A stretch of DNA of 64,000 nt from Bacteroidales bacterium (lineage in GTDB: Bacteria; Bacteroidota; Bacteroidia; Bacteroidales; UBA932). The notes beneath the pieces are model-generated. The model had not been told where the DNA came from, made no database searches, and saw nothing but the letters and a program-made list of their open reading frames with translations. Below, piece by piece: positions 45,861 through 54,463 of the stretch (positions are counted from its first letter, which is position 1; each line of letters starts with the position of its first letter). Made by a program: the position numbers and the translations under genes. Location: contig JAFYLU010000064.1 of NCBI GenBank assembly GCA_017550025.1, positions 1 through 64,000 on the forward strand. Reading direction: 5' to 3'.

Positions 45861-46772
45861 ATGAAAGTATTGGTAGCAACAGAAAAACCGTTCGCAGCAG
45901 CAGCTGTGAACGGTATACGTGAAATCGTTGAAGGAGCAGGCCATGAGCTTGCACTCCTCGAGAAATATACTGAAAAGGAACAGCTCCTTGCCGCTGTAGC
46001 TGATGCAGACGCCCTCATCGTCCGTTCGGACAAGGTCACTGCAGATGTGGTTGCGGCTGCCGGTCAGCTCAAGATCGTAGTTCGCGCCGGTGCAGGTTAT
46101 GACAATCTCGACCTGCCTTCATGCACAGAGCGTGGAATCGTGGCAATGAACACTCCGGGCCAGAACTCGAACGCGGTTGCAGAACTCGCTGTGGGTCTGA
46201 TGATCTATATGTCACGCAATCAGTTCACTCCTGGCACAGGATGCGAGCTCAGCGGCAAGACAATCGGTATCCAGGGCTTCGGCAACATCGGCCAGCTCGT
46301 GGCAAAGAAGGCTGTCGGCCTCGGAATGAACGTGCTCGTACTTGCCCCTCAGCCTGCCGAGAAGCATCAGGGATGGAACACAGTTCCTACTATCGAAGAG
46401 CTTTACAGCAAGTCAAATTTCGTATCAGTCAACATTCCTGCAACTCCTGAGACAAAGGGCATGATCGGTTACGATCTTCTCGCAAAGATGCCGAAGGGAG
46501 GATGCCTCATCAACACAGCCCGCAAGGAAATCATCTGTGAAGAAGGACTTGACAAGGCTCTCGCTGAAAGAGCTGACCTGAAATACGCAACAGATATCGC
46601 ACCAGTGGCATATGCTGAACTTAAGGAGAAATATGCGAAGCAGATTTTCGCTACTCCGAAGAAACAGGGAGCAGAGACAGCAGAGGCCAACATCAATGCA
46701 GGTCTTGCCGCTGCCAGCCAGATCGTGAACTATTTCGCGACAGGCTGCACAAAGTTCCAGGTCAACAAATAG
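45861..46772 (+). CDS. serA: 3-phosphoglycerate dehydrogenase, Lys-type
   Basis: The 303-residue NAD-dependent dehydrogenase makes 3-phosphohydroxypyruvate. GIQGFGNIGQLVAKKA is the NAD site and LINTARKEI holds the catalytic Arg221. Where most relatives have TPHIGG with the catalytic His, this one reads ATPKKQGAETAEANI, Lys267 standing in that position. The usual Glu partner (DVFxxEP) is also absent (TDIAPVAY). This resembles the short Lys-type enzymes I recall from Bacteroides and Entamoeba. There is no ACT or ASB regulatory domain, so classical serine feedback is not expected. Position after serC supports the role. Confidence 0.92.
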   Translation: MKVLVATEKPFAAAAVNGIREIVEGAGHELALLEKYTEKEQLLAAVADADALIVRSDKVTADVVAAAGQLKIVVRAGAGYDNLDLPSCTERGIVAMNTPGQNSNAVAELAVGLMIYMSRNQFTPGTGCELSGKTIGIQGFGNIGQLVAKKAVGLGMNVLVLAPQPAEKHQGWNTVPTIEELYSKSNFVSVNIPATPETKGMIGYDLLAKMPKGGCLINTARKEIICEEGLDKALAERADLKYATDIAPVAYAELKEKYAKQIFATPKKQGAETAEANINAGLAAASQIVNYFATGCTKFQVNK

Positions 46773-46778
46773 TACGTT

Positions 46779-48017
46779 ATGGTAAGAGTTAAACCGTTCG
46801 CGGCAGTAAGACCGCCAAAGCAGTATGTAGAGGAAGTTGCTGCAAGACCTTACGATGTCCTCAATTCAGCGGAAGCCAAGGTTGAAGCTGGAGAGAAATC
46901 TCTTCTCCACATCACCAAGCCCGAGATCGACTTCGACCCTATAATCGACGAGCACAGCCAGCCGGCCTACGACAAGGCTGTCGACAACTTCAAGGCATGG
47001 CAGGAGAAAGGATGGCTTGTACAGGATGAGAAGCCTTACTATTATGTCTATGCACAGACAATGGAAGGCCGCACGCAATACGGACTCGTGGTATGCGCTC
47101 ACACTGACGACTATGCTGAAGGCAAGATCAAGAAGCATGAGCTCACACGCAAGGACAAGGAAGACGACCGCATGATCCATGTCCGCATCCAGGATGCCAA
47201 CATAGAGCCTGTATTCTTTTCATACCCGGACAACGACGAGATCAACGCCATCGTGAACAGATACATCACTGGTGATCCCGAATATGACTTCGTGGCAGCA
47301 GACGGATTCGGACACCATTTCTGGGTGATTGACGACCAGGCTGACATTGACCGCATCACAGAGATTTTCGCCGAGATTCCTGCATTCTATGTAGCTGACG
47401 GTCACCACCGTACTGCAGCCGCAGCCCGTGTGGGAGCCGAGAAGAGAGAGGGAAATCCAGGCCATACAGGTGAAGAGGAATACAACTGGTTCATGACCGT
47501 GGCATTCCCAGACAGCCACCTCAAGATCATCGACTACAACCGCGTGGTGAAGGACCTCAACGGTCTCACACCGGAACAGCTCATCGCCGCGATCGGAGAG
47601 GACTTCGATGTGAAGGAGGAAGGTACAGAAATATACAAGCCTAGCAGACTTCACGAGTTCTCGATGTATCTCGAGGGCAAGTGGTACTCTCTCGTGGCAA
47701 AGGAAGGAAGATATGATGACAACGACCCTATCGGTGTTCTCGATGTGACTATCCTTTCAAACCTCGTACTTGACAAGATTCTCGGCATCAAGGATCTCCG
47801 CACTGACAAGAGAATTGATTTTGTCGGCGGCATCCGCGGCCTCGGAGAACTTTCACGCAGAGTGGACAACGGAGAGATGAAGGTGGCTTTCGCCCTCTAT
47901 CCTGTTTCCATGAAGCAGCTCGTAGACATCGCTGATTCGGGCAACATCATGCCTCCGAAGACAACATGGTTCGAGCCGAAACTCCGTTCAGGACTTGCAA
48001 TCCACAAGCTGTCATAA
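46779..48017 (+). CDS. DUF1015 protein of the serine cluster
   Basis: The 412-residue soluble protein belongs to DUF1015 (RVKPFAAVRPPKQYVEEVAA at the start). The centre contains YVADGHHRTAAAARV (Asp207-Arg211), which matches the DGHHR box of the ParB/sulfiredoxin-like superfamily. That superfamily includes the free-serine kinases SbnI and archaeal SerK. The gene sits 6 bp after serA in the serC-serA operon, so a role in serine or phosphoserine metabolism is plausible but unproven. A strong terminator at 48039-48073 follows. Confidence 0.85.
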   Translation: MVRVKPFAAVRPPKQYVEEVAARPYDVLNSAEAKVEAGEKSLLHITKPEIDFDPIIDEHSQPAYDKAVDNFKAWQEKGWLVQDEKPYYYVYAQTMEGRTQYGLVVCAHTDDYAEGKIKKHELTRKDKEDDRMIHVRIQDANIEPVFFSYPDNDEINAIVNRYITGDPEYDFVAADGFGHHFWVIDDQADIDRITEIFAEIPAFYVADGHHRTAAAARVGAEKREGNPGHTGEEEYNWFMTVAFPDSHLKIIDYNRVVKDLNGLTPEQLIAAIGEDFDVKEEGTEIYKPSRLHEFSMYLEGKWYSLVAKEGRYDDNDPIGVLDVTILSNLVLDKILGIKDLRTDKRIDFVGGIRGLGELSRRVDNGEMKVAFALYPVSMKQLVDIADSGNIMPPKTTWFEPKLRSGLAIHKLS

Positions 48018-48038
48018 TCACGACAGGAGATATAACAG

Positions 48039-48073
48039 AAAAGTGCGTACTTCATAGCGAGGTACGCACTTTT
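48039..48073. terminator. Bidirectional terminator between DUF1015 gene and trmB
   Basis: A perfect 12-bp stem (48039-48050 with 48062-48073) and 11-nt loop, with A-run and T-run at the ends, between convergent genes. Confidence 0.9.
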
Positions 48074-48098
48074 TATATTGAATCATGAAATGGTCAGA

Positions 48099-48923
48099 CT
48101 AACCTTCAGGATAGAACTTCGAAGCTACCGGTAGTCCTGAAGGTATCACAAAATGGTGTCCTTCGTCCTTCCACCTGTCCTCCTCCCACTCCGGAGAAAT
48201 ATATTCGCCTTCATGATCTGCAAGGAAAGAAAGGTATGTTATCTCAAAACCCTGGGCAAGATACTGCGATTCGTAGAAGGTCTGCACCTCGAACAACGCA
48301 TCCACGGCATCTTTTCCGCACAAAGACGAGAGCCCGCTCTCATACAGACGCTCCCTGTCTTCCCCATATATATCAGTTGCCATCGCGAGGATCTTGAGGT
48401 CATTCTGCTCTGCCATAGCGCGTGAATATTCATGAAGATATCGGCTGTCTGTCTTCAGATGAACAATACCTCCCGGCTTGAGGAAGTTTCTGTAACGGTT
48501 CATAAACAGCGGGGATGTAAGACGCTTCTTTTCCCTTCCGATCTGTGGGTCTGCAAAGGTGATCCATATCTCCGAGACTTCACCTGGAGCGAAAAGCGAC
48601 TCGATGAATTCAATGCGGGTACGAAGGAAACCGACATTGTCAAGGCCATGTTCTTCAGAATATTTCGCACCTTTCCAAAGACGCGCACCCTTGATGTCCA
48701 CACCGATATAGTTGCAGGATTTGTTACGCTCCGCAAGGTCCACAGTATAATCTCCCTTTCCGCAACCCAGCTCGAGTATTATCGGCTTGTCATTGCCAAA
48801 GAAATCACGACCCCAGTTGCCCTTCAGAGGATGGTCACAATTAAGAACTTCAGATGTAGCCGGCTGTACCAGACATCTGAAAGTCTCGTTTTCCCTGAAT
48901 TTTCTCAATTTATCCTTTCCCAT
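48099..48923 (-). CDS. trmB: tRNA (guanine-46-N7)-methyltransferase
   Basis: The 274-residue methyltransferase modifies G46 of tRNA. ILELGCGKGDYTVDLAE is the SAM motif, YIGVDIKGARLWKG and WITFADPQIGREKKRL match TrmB, and FLKPGGIVHLKTDS follows. The family PDPWPK reads ADPQIGREKKR here, a variant known in Bacteroidetes. I start at 48923 (MGKDKLRKFRENETF). An in-frame upstream ATG at 49070 would run 147 bp into ricT. The ricT stop is separated by one base, so the two are probably translated together. Confidence 0.93.
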   Translation of the reverse strand: MGKDKLRKFRENETFRCLVQPATSEVLNCDHPLKGNWGRDFFGNDKPIILELGCGKGDYTVDLAERNKSCNYIGVDIKGARLWKGAKYSEEHGLDNVGFLRTRIEFIESLFAPGEVSEIWITFADPQIGREKKRLTSPLFMNRYRNFLKPGGIVHLKTDSRYLHEYSRAMAEQNDLKILAMATDIYGEDRERLYESGLSSLCGKDAVDALFEVQTFYESQYLAQGFEITYLSFLADHEGEYISPEWEEDRWKDEGHHFVIPSGLPVASKFYPEG

Positions 48924-48924
48924 A

Positions 48925-50256
48925 TCAGTCTTCTTTCTTTGGTCGGTCACTGCGGCGATGTCCGCCGTTCCTGCTGCCGCCCTTCGGTCCTCTATGCATT
49001 CCCCTATGTTCCTTCTTATGCTCAGGTTTCGGACCCTCATGTCTTGAGCCCTCATGCTTCGGTGCGTCATGTTTTGGAGCTTCTGGCTTTACGTCTGCGC
49101 CTTCAGCATTGGCAGCCTCTTTTTTAGAGCCACCGTTTCCGCCTTTTGACTTCCTCTTTCTCTTGCGCTTGCGTATCTCGTCAAAACGGTTGATGGCATC
49201 GTCTCCTACTGCACTGACAAATTCAGGAGCAACAGGCTCCGCATCATTCTTGAGCGACTCCGGCTTCTCACCGTTTCTGTTCATCCTGATGATATCCCAC
49301 ACATCTTCAGCATACAACGGATAGAGGTTTGCGAATGAAGAAGGGTCATATGAGAAATACATGATCTCGCGGAGAATATCTGTCTTCATCAGATATGCAA
49401 GTCCGTCCTCGAACTCAAGCGGGTTATATATCTTCGGAATACGGGACTGGGCATCCATATATGCAGCAGTCTCGTAATTGAGGCAGCATTTGAGCTTACC
49501 GCACTGTCCTGCAAGCTTCTGCGGATTAAGCGAAAGATCCTGACATCTTGCTGCGGATGTCGTAATGGACTGGAAACCGGAAATATAGTTGGAGCAGCAG
49601 AGTTCACGTCCGCATACGCCAAGACCTCCGATCAGACCGGCCTCCTGTCTTGCTCCGATCTGCTTCATCTCTATCCTGATGCGGAATTCCTCGGCAAAGA
49701 CCTTGATGAGCTGGCGGAAGTCCACTCGGCCGTCCGCGATATAATAGAAAATAGCCTTGGTTCCGTCTCCCTGGAACTCAACGTCACCGATCTTCATTTC
49801 GAGTCCGAGTTCTGCAGCAATCTGACGGGAGCGGATCATTATCTCATGCTCGCGCCCTATCGCCTCCTGCCATCTCTCGATATCGAAGAGCTTGGCCTTG
49901 CGGTAAATCCTCTTGAACTCATATGTCTCAGGATTGATACGCTTGCACTTCATCTGTCTGCCCACAATCGGTCCCTCAAGGGTAACGATACCCAGATCAT
50001 GTCCGTTGGCGGCCTCCACAATGACCAGGTCACCGGTCTTTATGCTCTGTCCCGAGCCGTTCCTGTATATACCTTTTCTCGTATTCTTGAAGCGCACTTC
50101 GAAAAATTCATCGAACTGCTCCTGATTCACTCCGGAGAGCCAGTCGTACACTTCAAGCTTACAGCATCCCTGGCGGTATGTGCAGTCAAGTTCTCCGTTC
50201 TCTGACCTCTCGACAGAACATCCCCTCGAGCAGTCATATCTTTTTGATTCGTTCAT
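48925..50256 (-). CDS. ricT: PSP1-domain protein RicT (YaaT-like) with basic tail
   Basis: The 443-residue protein has a PSP1/RicT core (about 30-320) with the Cys sets CGRELCC and CGKLKCCLNYE, which in Bacillus RicT help bind [4Fe-4S] clusters and aid RNase Y. An N-terminal Cys-rich stretch (YDCSRGC, CTYRQGCC) adds more ligands. From about residue 345 the protein becomes a disordered Lys/Arg/His/Gly-rich tail (RKRKRKRKSKGG and repeats around KHEG). Role in Bacteroidetes is unknown; RNA binding is possible. The ATG at 50256 is preferred to a GTG at 50268. holB is 4 bp upstream. Confidence 0.88.
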   Translation of the reverse strand: MNESKRYDCSRGCSVERSENGELDCTYRQGCCKLEVYDWLSGVNQEQFDEFFEVRFKNTRKGIYRNGSGQSIKTGDLVIVEAANGHDLGIVTLEGPIVGRQMKCKRINPETYEFKRIYRKAKLFDIERWQEAIGREHEIMIRSRQIAAELGLEMKIGDVEFQGDGTKAIFYYIADGRVDFRQLIKVFAEEFRIRIEMKQIGARQEAGLIGGLGVCGRELCCSNYISGFQSITTSAARCQDLSLNPQKLAGQCGKLKCCLNYETAAYMDAQSRIPKIYNPLEFEDGLAYLMKTDILREIMYFSYDPSSFANLYPLYAEDVWDIIRMNRNGEKPESLKNDAEPVAPEFVSAVGDDAINRFDEIRKRKRKRKSKGGNGGSKKEAANAEGADVKPEAPKHDAPKHEGSRHEGPKPEHKKEHRGMHRGPKGGSRNGGHRRSDRPKKED

Positions 50257-50260
50257 CTGT

Positions 50261-51316
50261 CTAAACACTTATAAACATACGGTTGACAAGGTCGCAGAAA
50301 AGTATCTTCGAATTGACATTCCTGTCAATCATCGCCACGACCTTCTCAATATTGGTTATAGTTTTCATGCAGAAACCCTTGCCGCATCTGTCAGCCATAG
50401 TATCATAGAATTCCTTGTCTTCTTCTGAAACATAGGCTATCTGCGGCAACTTCTGCTGGACCAGAAATATCTTTCTGATGCATTCTGACGCAAATATACA
50501 AAAAGCTTTCTGTTTTTCACGCGAGTCCAATGCAGCGATCATATCACCACACTCCAATGCAGCCATAAGATTTCTCGAAACCACTGCATTCATCAGATCA
50601 GCGAAAAGTTCCATGAAGCTGTTGTAATCCTCCCTGTCGTCAAAAGGATTCATTTCCCTGACGCGCGCAGCCTCCTCTCTTGTCAAAGGCATCACCCTGA
50701 TGCTCTGGCAACGCGAAAATATAGTCTGGAGCACTTTCTCCGGCGCATGGGTGATAAAGAGGAAAATCGTCTTTTCCGGTGGTTCCTCCACCATTTTCAG
50801 AAGCCTGTTTGCAGTCTCCTGATTCATCTTTTCCGGAAGATAAAAGATCACAGCCTTATATCCGTCAGCAACGGCTGTAAGCGACAATCTGGTGATGACT
50901 GACCTGGCCTCGGCCACTGCAATCAAGCCGTTCTTGCTCTCGATACCGATAGCCTTCTGCAGGTCTGCCTCAACGAAATAGGGATTGGCTATTGCAAGTT
51001 CTCTCCAATATCTTATATAAGACTCCGAAGTCGGCTTGTCATCCGAAGATTTCGGTCCCTTGTTGACAGGGAAGACGAAATGCACATCCGGATGAATCAG
51101 CTTGGCCATCTGACGGCATGACGGACACTCCCCGCAGGAATCCCCGTCACGAGGCGCAGCACAGTTGAGATACTGCACATATGCCAATGCAAGCGCAAGA
51201 GCACCACAGCCTTCATTCTCATACATGAGCATGGCATGGGCCACTCTTCCGCTGTCAGCCATCGAGGCAAGCATCCTCGCGACTTCAGTATTTCCTATAA
51301 TATCAGCAAATCTCAT
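50261..51316 (-). CDS. holB: DNA polymerase III subunit delta'
   Basis: The 351-residue clamp-loader subunit resembles DnaX in fold but the P-loop is degenerate (LMYENEGCGALALA). The zinc module is CGECPSC, and VKMVEEPPEKT-like and SRCQSIRVMPL stretches are the sensor parts. It forms the clamp loader with the DnaX product encoded elsewhere in this window. Its ATG overlaps the TAA of the polyprenyl synthase gene (51314-51318), so translation is likely coupled. Confidence 0.92.
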   Translation of the reverse strand: MRFADIIGNTEVARMLASMADSGRVAHAMLMYENEGCGALALALAYVQYLNCAAPRDGDSCGECPSCRQMAKLIHPDVHFVFPVNKGPKSSDDKPTSESYIRYWRELAIANPYFVEADLQKAIGIESKNGLIAVAEARSVITRLSLTAVADGYKAVIFYLPEKMNQETANRLLKMVEEPPEKTIFLFITHAPEKVLQTIFSRCQSIRVMPLTREEAARVREMNPFDDREDYNSFMELFADLMNAVVSRNLMAALECGDMIAALDSREKQKAFCIFASECIRKIFLVQQKLPQIAYVSEEDKEFYDTMADRCGKGFCMKTITNIEKVVAMIDRNVNSKILFCDLVNRMFISV

Positions 51317-52302
51317 TACAGAACCCTTTCTGCCGTGAAATACGCAAGCTCGGCAAGCATATCTCTCTCCCGGGTATGAGGGAAAACTTCCAATGCCTTG
51401 ACAGCCTGACCGACATAATGATCCAGCTTCCGGGCCGCATATTCAAGTCCGCTGTGCGATTTCACAAATTTCACGATTTCCTCCCTGTTTTCGGGATGAT
51501 CGACTATATTTCCTATAAGTTTCCTGACATGTTCCTCTTCCTGTGCAGAAGCATTGGCGAAAGCACCCAATAGAGGTAATGTCATCTTCTGTTCAAGTAT
51601 ATCCACTCCCAAAGGCTTTCCGACCGACTCCGTTCCGGCATAATCAAGGATATCATCCTTTATCTGAAATGCCAGACCCAGAGACACGGCATAATCCCTC
51701 GCAGCCTGCTCATATTCCTCGGAAGCATCAGAAGAGACAGCCGCCGAGACGCATGCCGCCTCGAAAAGAGAAGCTGTCTTGCTGTATATTATGCGGAGAT
51801 AGTCAGCTTCGTCAGTATCGCCCTTCTGGGCCTTCTGAAGCTGAAGCATCTCTCCTTCCGCCAGGTCGCTCAATGTCTTCGAAAAGATACGGATGACCTT
51901 GATATCGCTTTGAGCATCCTTCAGGATCAGCTCCATCGCCTTGACAAGCCAATAATCTCCCAGCAGGACTGACACGGAAGGGCCCATGAGAGACCTCACG
52001 GTCGGCACCCCCCTGCGCTGGTCACTGTCATCCGCCACATCATCATGCAGGAGAGTCGCATTGTGAAGCAGTTCCGCGGCCGAAGCATACCTGACGGCAG
52101 ACTCCGACACATCTCCCCCACCCTTGCACGCCTTGGCCATAAGCAAGGCCATCATAGGACGCATCTGCTTTCCCGAATGGGAGAGGATAGAACGGTTCGT
52201 CAGGTTAAGCAGCTCTATGTCACTCTCAAGCGAGGCGTATATGTTCTCCTGGACAGAAGTCCAATCATGTCCGAGAAATTCCTTTATTGACCTGATGTCC
52301 AT
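51316..52302 (-). CDS. Polyprenyl diphosphate synthase (long-chain, IspB-like)
   Basis: The 328-residue trans-prenyltransferase has both Asp-rich motifs: first LLHDDVADDSDQRRG, second FQIKDDILDYAG. GKQMRP and the KTASLFEAAC region are typical. Small residues before the first motif suggest a long-chain product, probably the octaprenyl- to decaprenyl-type tail for menaquinone, though chain length cannot be fixed. I start at 52302 (MDIRSIKEFLGHDW) since the TTG at 52350 would overlap the LOG gene by 44 bp. Confidence 0.92.
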   Translation of the reverse strand: MDIRSIKEFLGHDWTSVQENIYASLESDIELLNLTNRSILSHSGKQMRPMMALLMAKACKGGGDVSESAVRYASAAELLHNATLLHDDVADDSDQRRGVPTVRSLMGPSVSVLLGDYWLVKAMELILKDAQSDIKVIRIFSKTLSDLAEGEMLQLQKAQKGDTDEADYLRIIYSKTASLFEAACVSAAVSSDASEEYEQAARDYAVSLGLAFQIKDDILDYAGTESVGKPLGVDILEQKMTLPLLGAFANASAQEEEHVRKLIGNIVDHPENREEIVKFVKSHSGLEYAARKLDHYVGQAVKALEVFPHTRERDMLAELAYFTAERVL

Positions 52303-52306
52303 AAAC

Positions 52307-52846
52307 TCAATCTTCAAGGTTACCGATGACCTCCTCTGCCGTGTCAGCAAAGACCATCCGCGACATTGTTGTCTCTGTCATCATGCCTGTCCGGACATAA
52401 TGTTCGAGAAGCTGGCGCAAAGGCTCATAGAAACCATCGTGATTCAAAACAAAAATCTTCCCATGATACTGCTTCAGATGCAAAAGAGCCAATGTTTCGA
52501 TAACCTCGTCGAGGGTACCGACACCTCCAGGAAGAGCAACCACCGCGCATGTATCCTTTCGAAGCAGGGTCTTTCGTTCAGCCATCGTTTCAGTCCATAT
52601 GACTTCAGAAAGATCCGGATAGACATATTCCTTCATGAATCTCGGGATTACACCTATATGATGGCCACCGCAACACTTGAGCTCATCCGAGATTTCTCCC
52701 ATTGTACCTTTTATCGTTCCACCGGAAACGATTCCATATCCATGCAACGAAGCCGCCCGGACAAAATCACGAGCGACTTTATTGTATTTTGGATCTATGG
52801 TAAAACTTGCAGAACAAAATACAGCAATCTTCTTATCCATGTCCAA
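52307..52846 (-). CDS. LOG-family nucleotide phosphoribohydrolase (TIGR00730)
   Basis: The 179-residue protein has the family motif LPGGVGTLDEVIE (PGGxGTxxE) with catalytic Glu and a Rossmann start IAVFCSAS. SGGTIKGTMGEIS is also typical. LOG proteins remove the base from nucleoside 5'-monophosphates; plant and some bacterial ones activate cytokinins. In bacteria the usual role is nucleotide turnover. It is 4 bp ahead of the polyprenyl synthase. Confidence 0.88.
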   Translation of the reverse strand: MDMDKKIAVFCSASFTIDPKYNKVARDFVRAASLHGYGIVSGGTIKGTMGEISDELKCCGGHHIGVIPRFMKEYVYPDLSEVIWTETMAERKTLLRKDTCAVVALPGGVGTLDEVIETLALLHLKQYHGKIFVLNHDGFYEPLRQLLEHYVRTGMMTETTMSRMVFADTAEEVIGNLED

Positions 52847-52851
52847 GATAT

Positions 52852-53460
52852 TTAAAACAGAATTGCCGCTGTCAGCGTAAAACCGCTGTAATCAGCTCCT
52901 TTCAGGGCATCCTTGATAACCGCATCATTAAACAGGCCGTCTCCGTTCTTTGCAGCCATGAGACCACCGAAATTCCAGTTGTACCTGGCGATCAACTGAA
53001 GTCTCCATACATCAAGACCGACTCCGACACCTACTCCGTATTCCAATCTGTTCAGGCTGTCCTGAAGGGCGCCCTTGGTGAAATCAGACTTCACCTTCGT
53101 ATTGATGCCATATCCCACAAAAGGGCTGACGTCAAGAAAAGGACGGAAAAGAAGCAGATCCGGACCCCACTGCAGCGAAGGCATCAGTTCAAGATATCCC
53201 ATTGAAAAGTCAAGCTCCGAGACCTTGGCTCCCTTTACGCTATAAAGCAAAGACGGCTGGAAAGAAAGGCCGAAAGGCAGATCCAGACGATAGGTAAGAC
53301 CAGCATGAAAGTTAGTGACAGTGCTGCTTTTCAAATTCTTGAAGTCCGCAGAAGATGTAGTCACACCTCCGACGATTCCCCATCTGTTTTGAGCAGACAC
53401 TCCACTACAGAATAAGATTGTGGCTGTCATGATGACAGCCATCAATATAAATCTTTTCAT
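52852..53460 (-). CDS. Outer-membrane beta-barrel protein (PorT-like), paralogue 1
   Basis: The 202-residue protein has a signal peptide (about 1-23, FILMAVIMTATILFCSGVSA) and alternating hydrophobic strands ending in an aromatic-type C-terminus (FTLTAAILF), as in the small Bacteroidetes beta-barrel family. LLYSVKGAK, QWGPDLL, and YGVGVGVGLD...QLIARYNW are shared with the protein at 53798-54412, so they are paralogues. Function is unknown (structural or small porin-like). trxA lies between the two. Confidence 0.82.
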   Translation of the reverse strand: MKRFILMAVIMTATILFCSGVSAQNRWGIVGGVTTSSADFKNLKSSTVTNFHAGLTYRLDLPFGLSFQPSLLYSVKGAKVSELDFSMGYLELMPSLQWGPDLLLFRPFLDVSPFVGYGINTKVKSDFTKGALQDSLNRLEYGVGVGVGLDVWRLQLIARYNWNFGGLMAAKNGDGLFNDAVIKDALKGADYSGFTLTAAILF

Positions 53461-53477
53461 ATCAGACCCGATATCGG

Positions 53478-53792
53478 TTATGCGAGAGCGTCAAGCTTTG
53501 CAGCAAGATCAGCCTTTGAAATAACTCCGACATGCCTGTCCACGAGTTCTCCGTTCTTGAAGAAAAGGAGAGTCGGAATGCTTCTGATGCTGTATGTCGC
53601 AGGAACATCATCACAATCGTCCACATTGCATTTGCACACAACAGCCTTGCCCTCATATTCTGCCGCGATTTCATCAACGACAGGAGCTATGGCCTTGCAT
53701 GGTCCGCACCATGTAGCCCAAAAGTCAACCATTACCGGCTTGTCCGTATTGAGGATCTCTGCGAAATTCGCATCTGTAACAACCTGTGCCAT
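53478..53792 (-). CDS. trxA: Thioredoxin
   Basis: The 104-residue protein carries the active site FWATWCGPCKAIAP and the cis-Pro in SIRSIPTLLFFKNGE. There is no signal peptide, so it is cytoplasmic. It is placed 5 bp after one outer-membrane barrel gene and 17 bp before another, on the same strand. This is an unusual setting but the protein itself is standard. Confidence 0.95.
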   Translation of the reverse strand: MAQVVTDANFAEILNTDKPVMVDFWATWCGPCKAIAPVVDEIAAEYEGKAVVCKCNVDDCDDVPATYSIRSIPTLLFFKNGELVDRHVGVISKADLAAKLDALA

Positions 53793-53797
53793 AATCT

Positions 53798-54412
53798 TTA
53801 TTTTTGTTGAGTTTGAGTTTTATTATTCTTTTTCTTCTTTCCGAACATCAATGCAAGAGACACTGAAGCTCCGCTCGCATTTGCTTTGTTGAAATTCTCC
53901 AATTTTGTGCCGTTGACATTATCAAGCGCACCGATATGCCAGTTATACTGGGCGGTAAGCTGAAAGCACCAGAGCTGGATACCGGCACCTACTCCAGCAC
54001 CGCATTCAAATCTGTTTACATCATCCCATGATGCAGACTGCTCTTTAGTCACAGCATACTGAACGTATGGAGAAGCCTGGGCGAATATCCTGATGTTCTT
54101 CTTCGCAAGTCTGGGACCCCACTGCACATTGACAGGAAGCTTCAGATGTCCTGTAGCAAGATTGCCCTGAATATCCGCACCAGTGGCACCTTTCACAGAA
54201 TAGAGAAGGTCAGGCTGGATTGCAAACCAGAGAGGGAGGTTCCACTGCCATGTAATACCAAGATCATAACCGACAGTCGGAGCTGTCTTGAAATCAGTAT
54301 TTGCAAGATTCATACTGCCCTTGACACCAAAGCGGCCGGCATGGGCATCTGTAGCAATAAATGCGGCCAACACAGCAGTCGCAAGCAATACAACAACCTT
54401 TTTCATAAGCAA
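53798..54412 (-). CDS. Outer-membrane beta-barrel protein (PorT-like), paralogue 2
   Basis: The 204-residue protein has a signal peptide (about 1-26, VVVLLATAVLAAFIATDAHA) and the same barrel plan as paralogue 1 (LLYSVKGATGAD, VQWGP, FECGAGVGAGIQ...QLTAQYNW). It ends in a basic/polar tail (FGKKKKNNKTQTQQK) rather than an aromatic residue. Start may be 54412 or 54406. A full promoter (54438-54468) with an overlapping inverted repeat precedes it, so it is the first gene of the barrel-trxA-barrel run. Confidence 0.82.
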   Translation of the reverse strand: MLMKKVVVLLATAVLAAFIATDAHAGRFGVKGSMNLANTDFKTAPTVGYDLGITWQWNLPLWFAIQPDLLYSVKGATGADIQGNLATGHLKLPVNVQWGPRLAKKNIRIFAQASPYVQYAVTKEQSASWDDVNRFECGAGVGAGIQLWCFQLTAQYNWHIGALDNVNGTKLENFNKANASGASVSLALMFGKKKKNNKTQTQQK

Positions 54413-54427
54413 GTCATTTAAATTAAC

Positions 54428-54463
54428 ATTCGACCGACAAATATAATAATTTGCCGGTCGAAT
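54428..54463. repeat. 11-bp inverted repeat around the -7 box of the barrel gene
   Basis: Arms 54428-54438 and 54453-54463 match at 10 of 11 positions; the 14-nt loop holds most of the -7 box. It also lies just past the PII-like gene stop, so it may act as a terminator, an operator, or both. Confidence 0.65.

Noticed and set aside
48924..49070. Upstream extension of trmB
   Set aside because: The extra residues overlap ricT, which is well supported, and are unlike any TrmB N-terminus.
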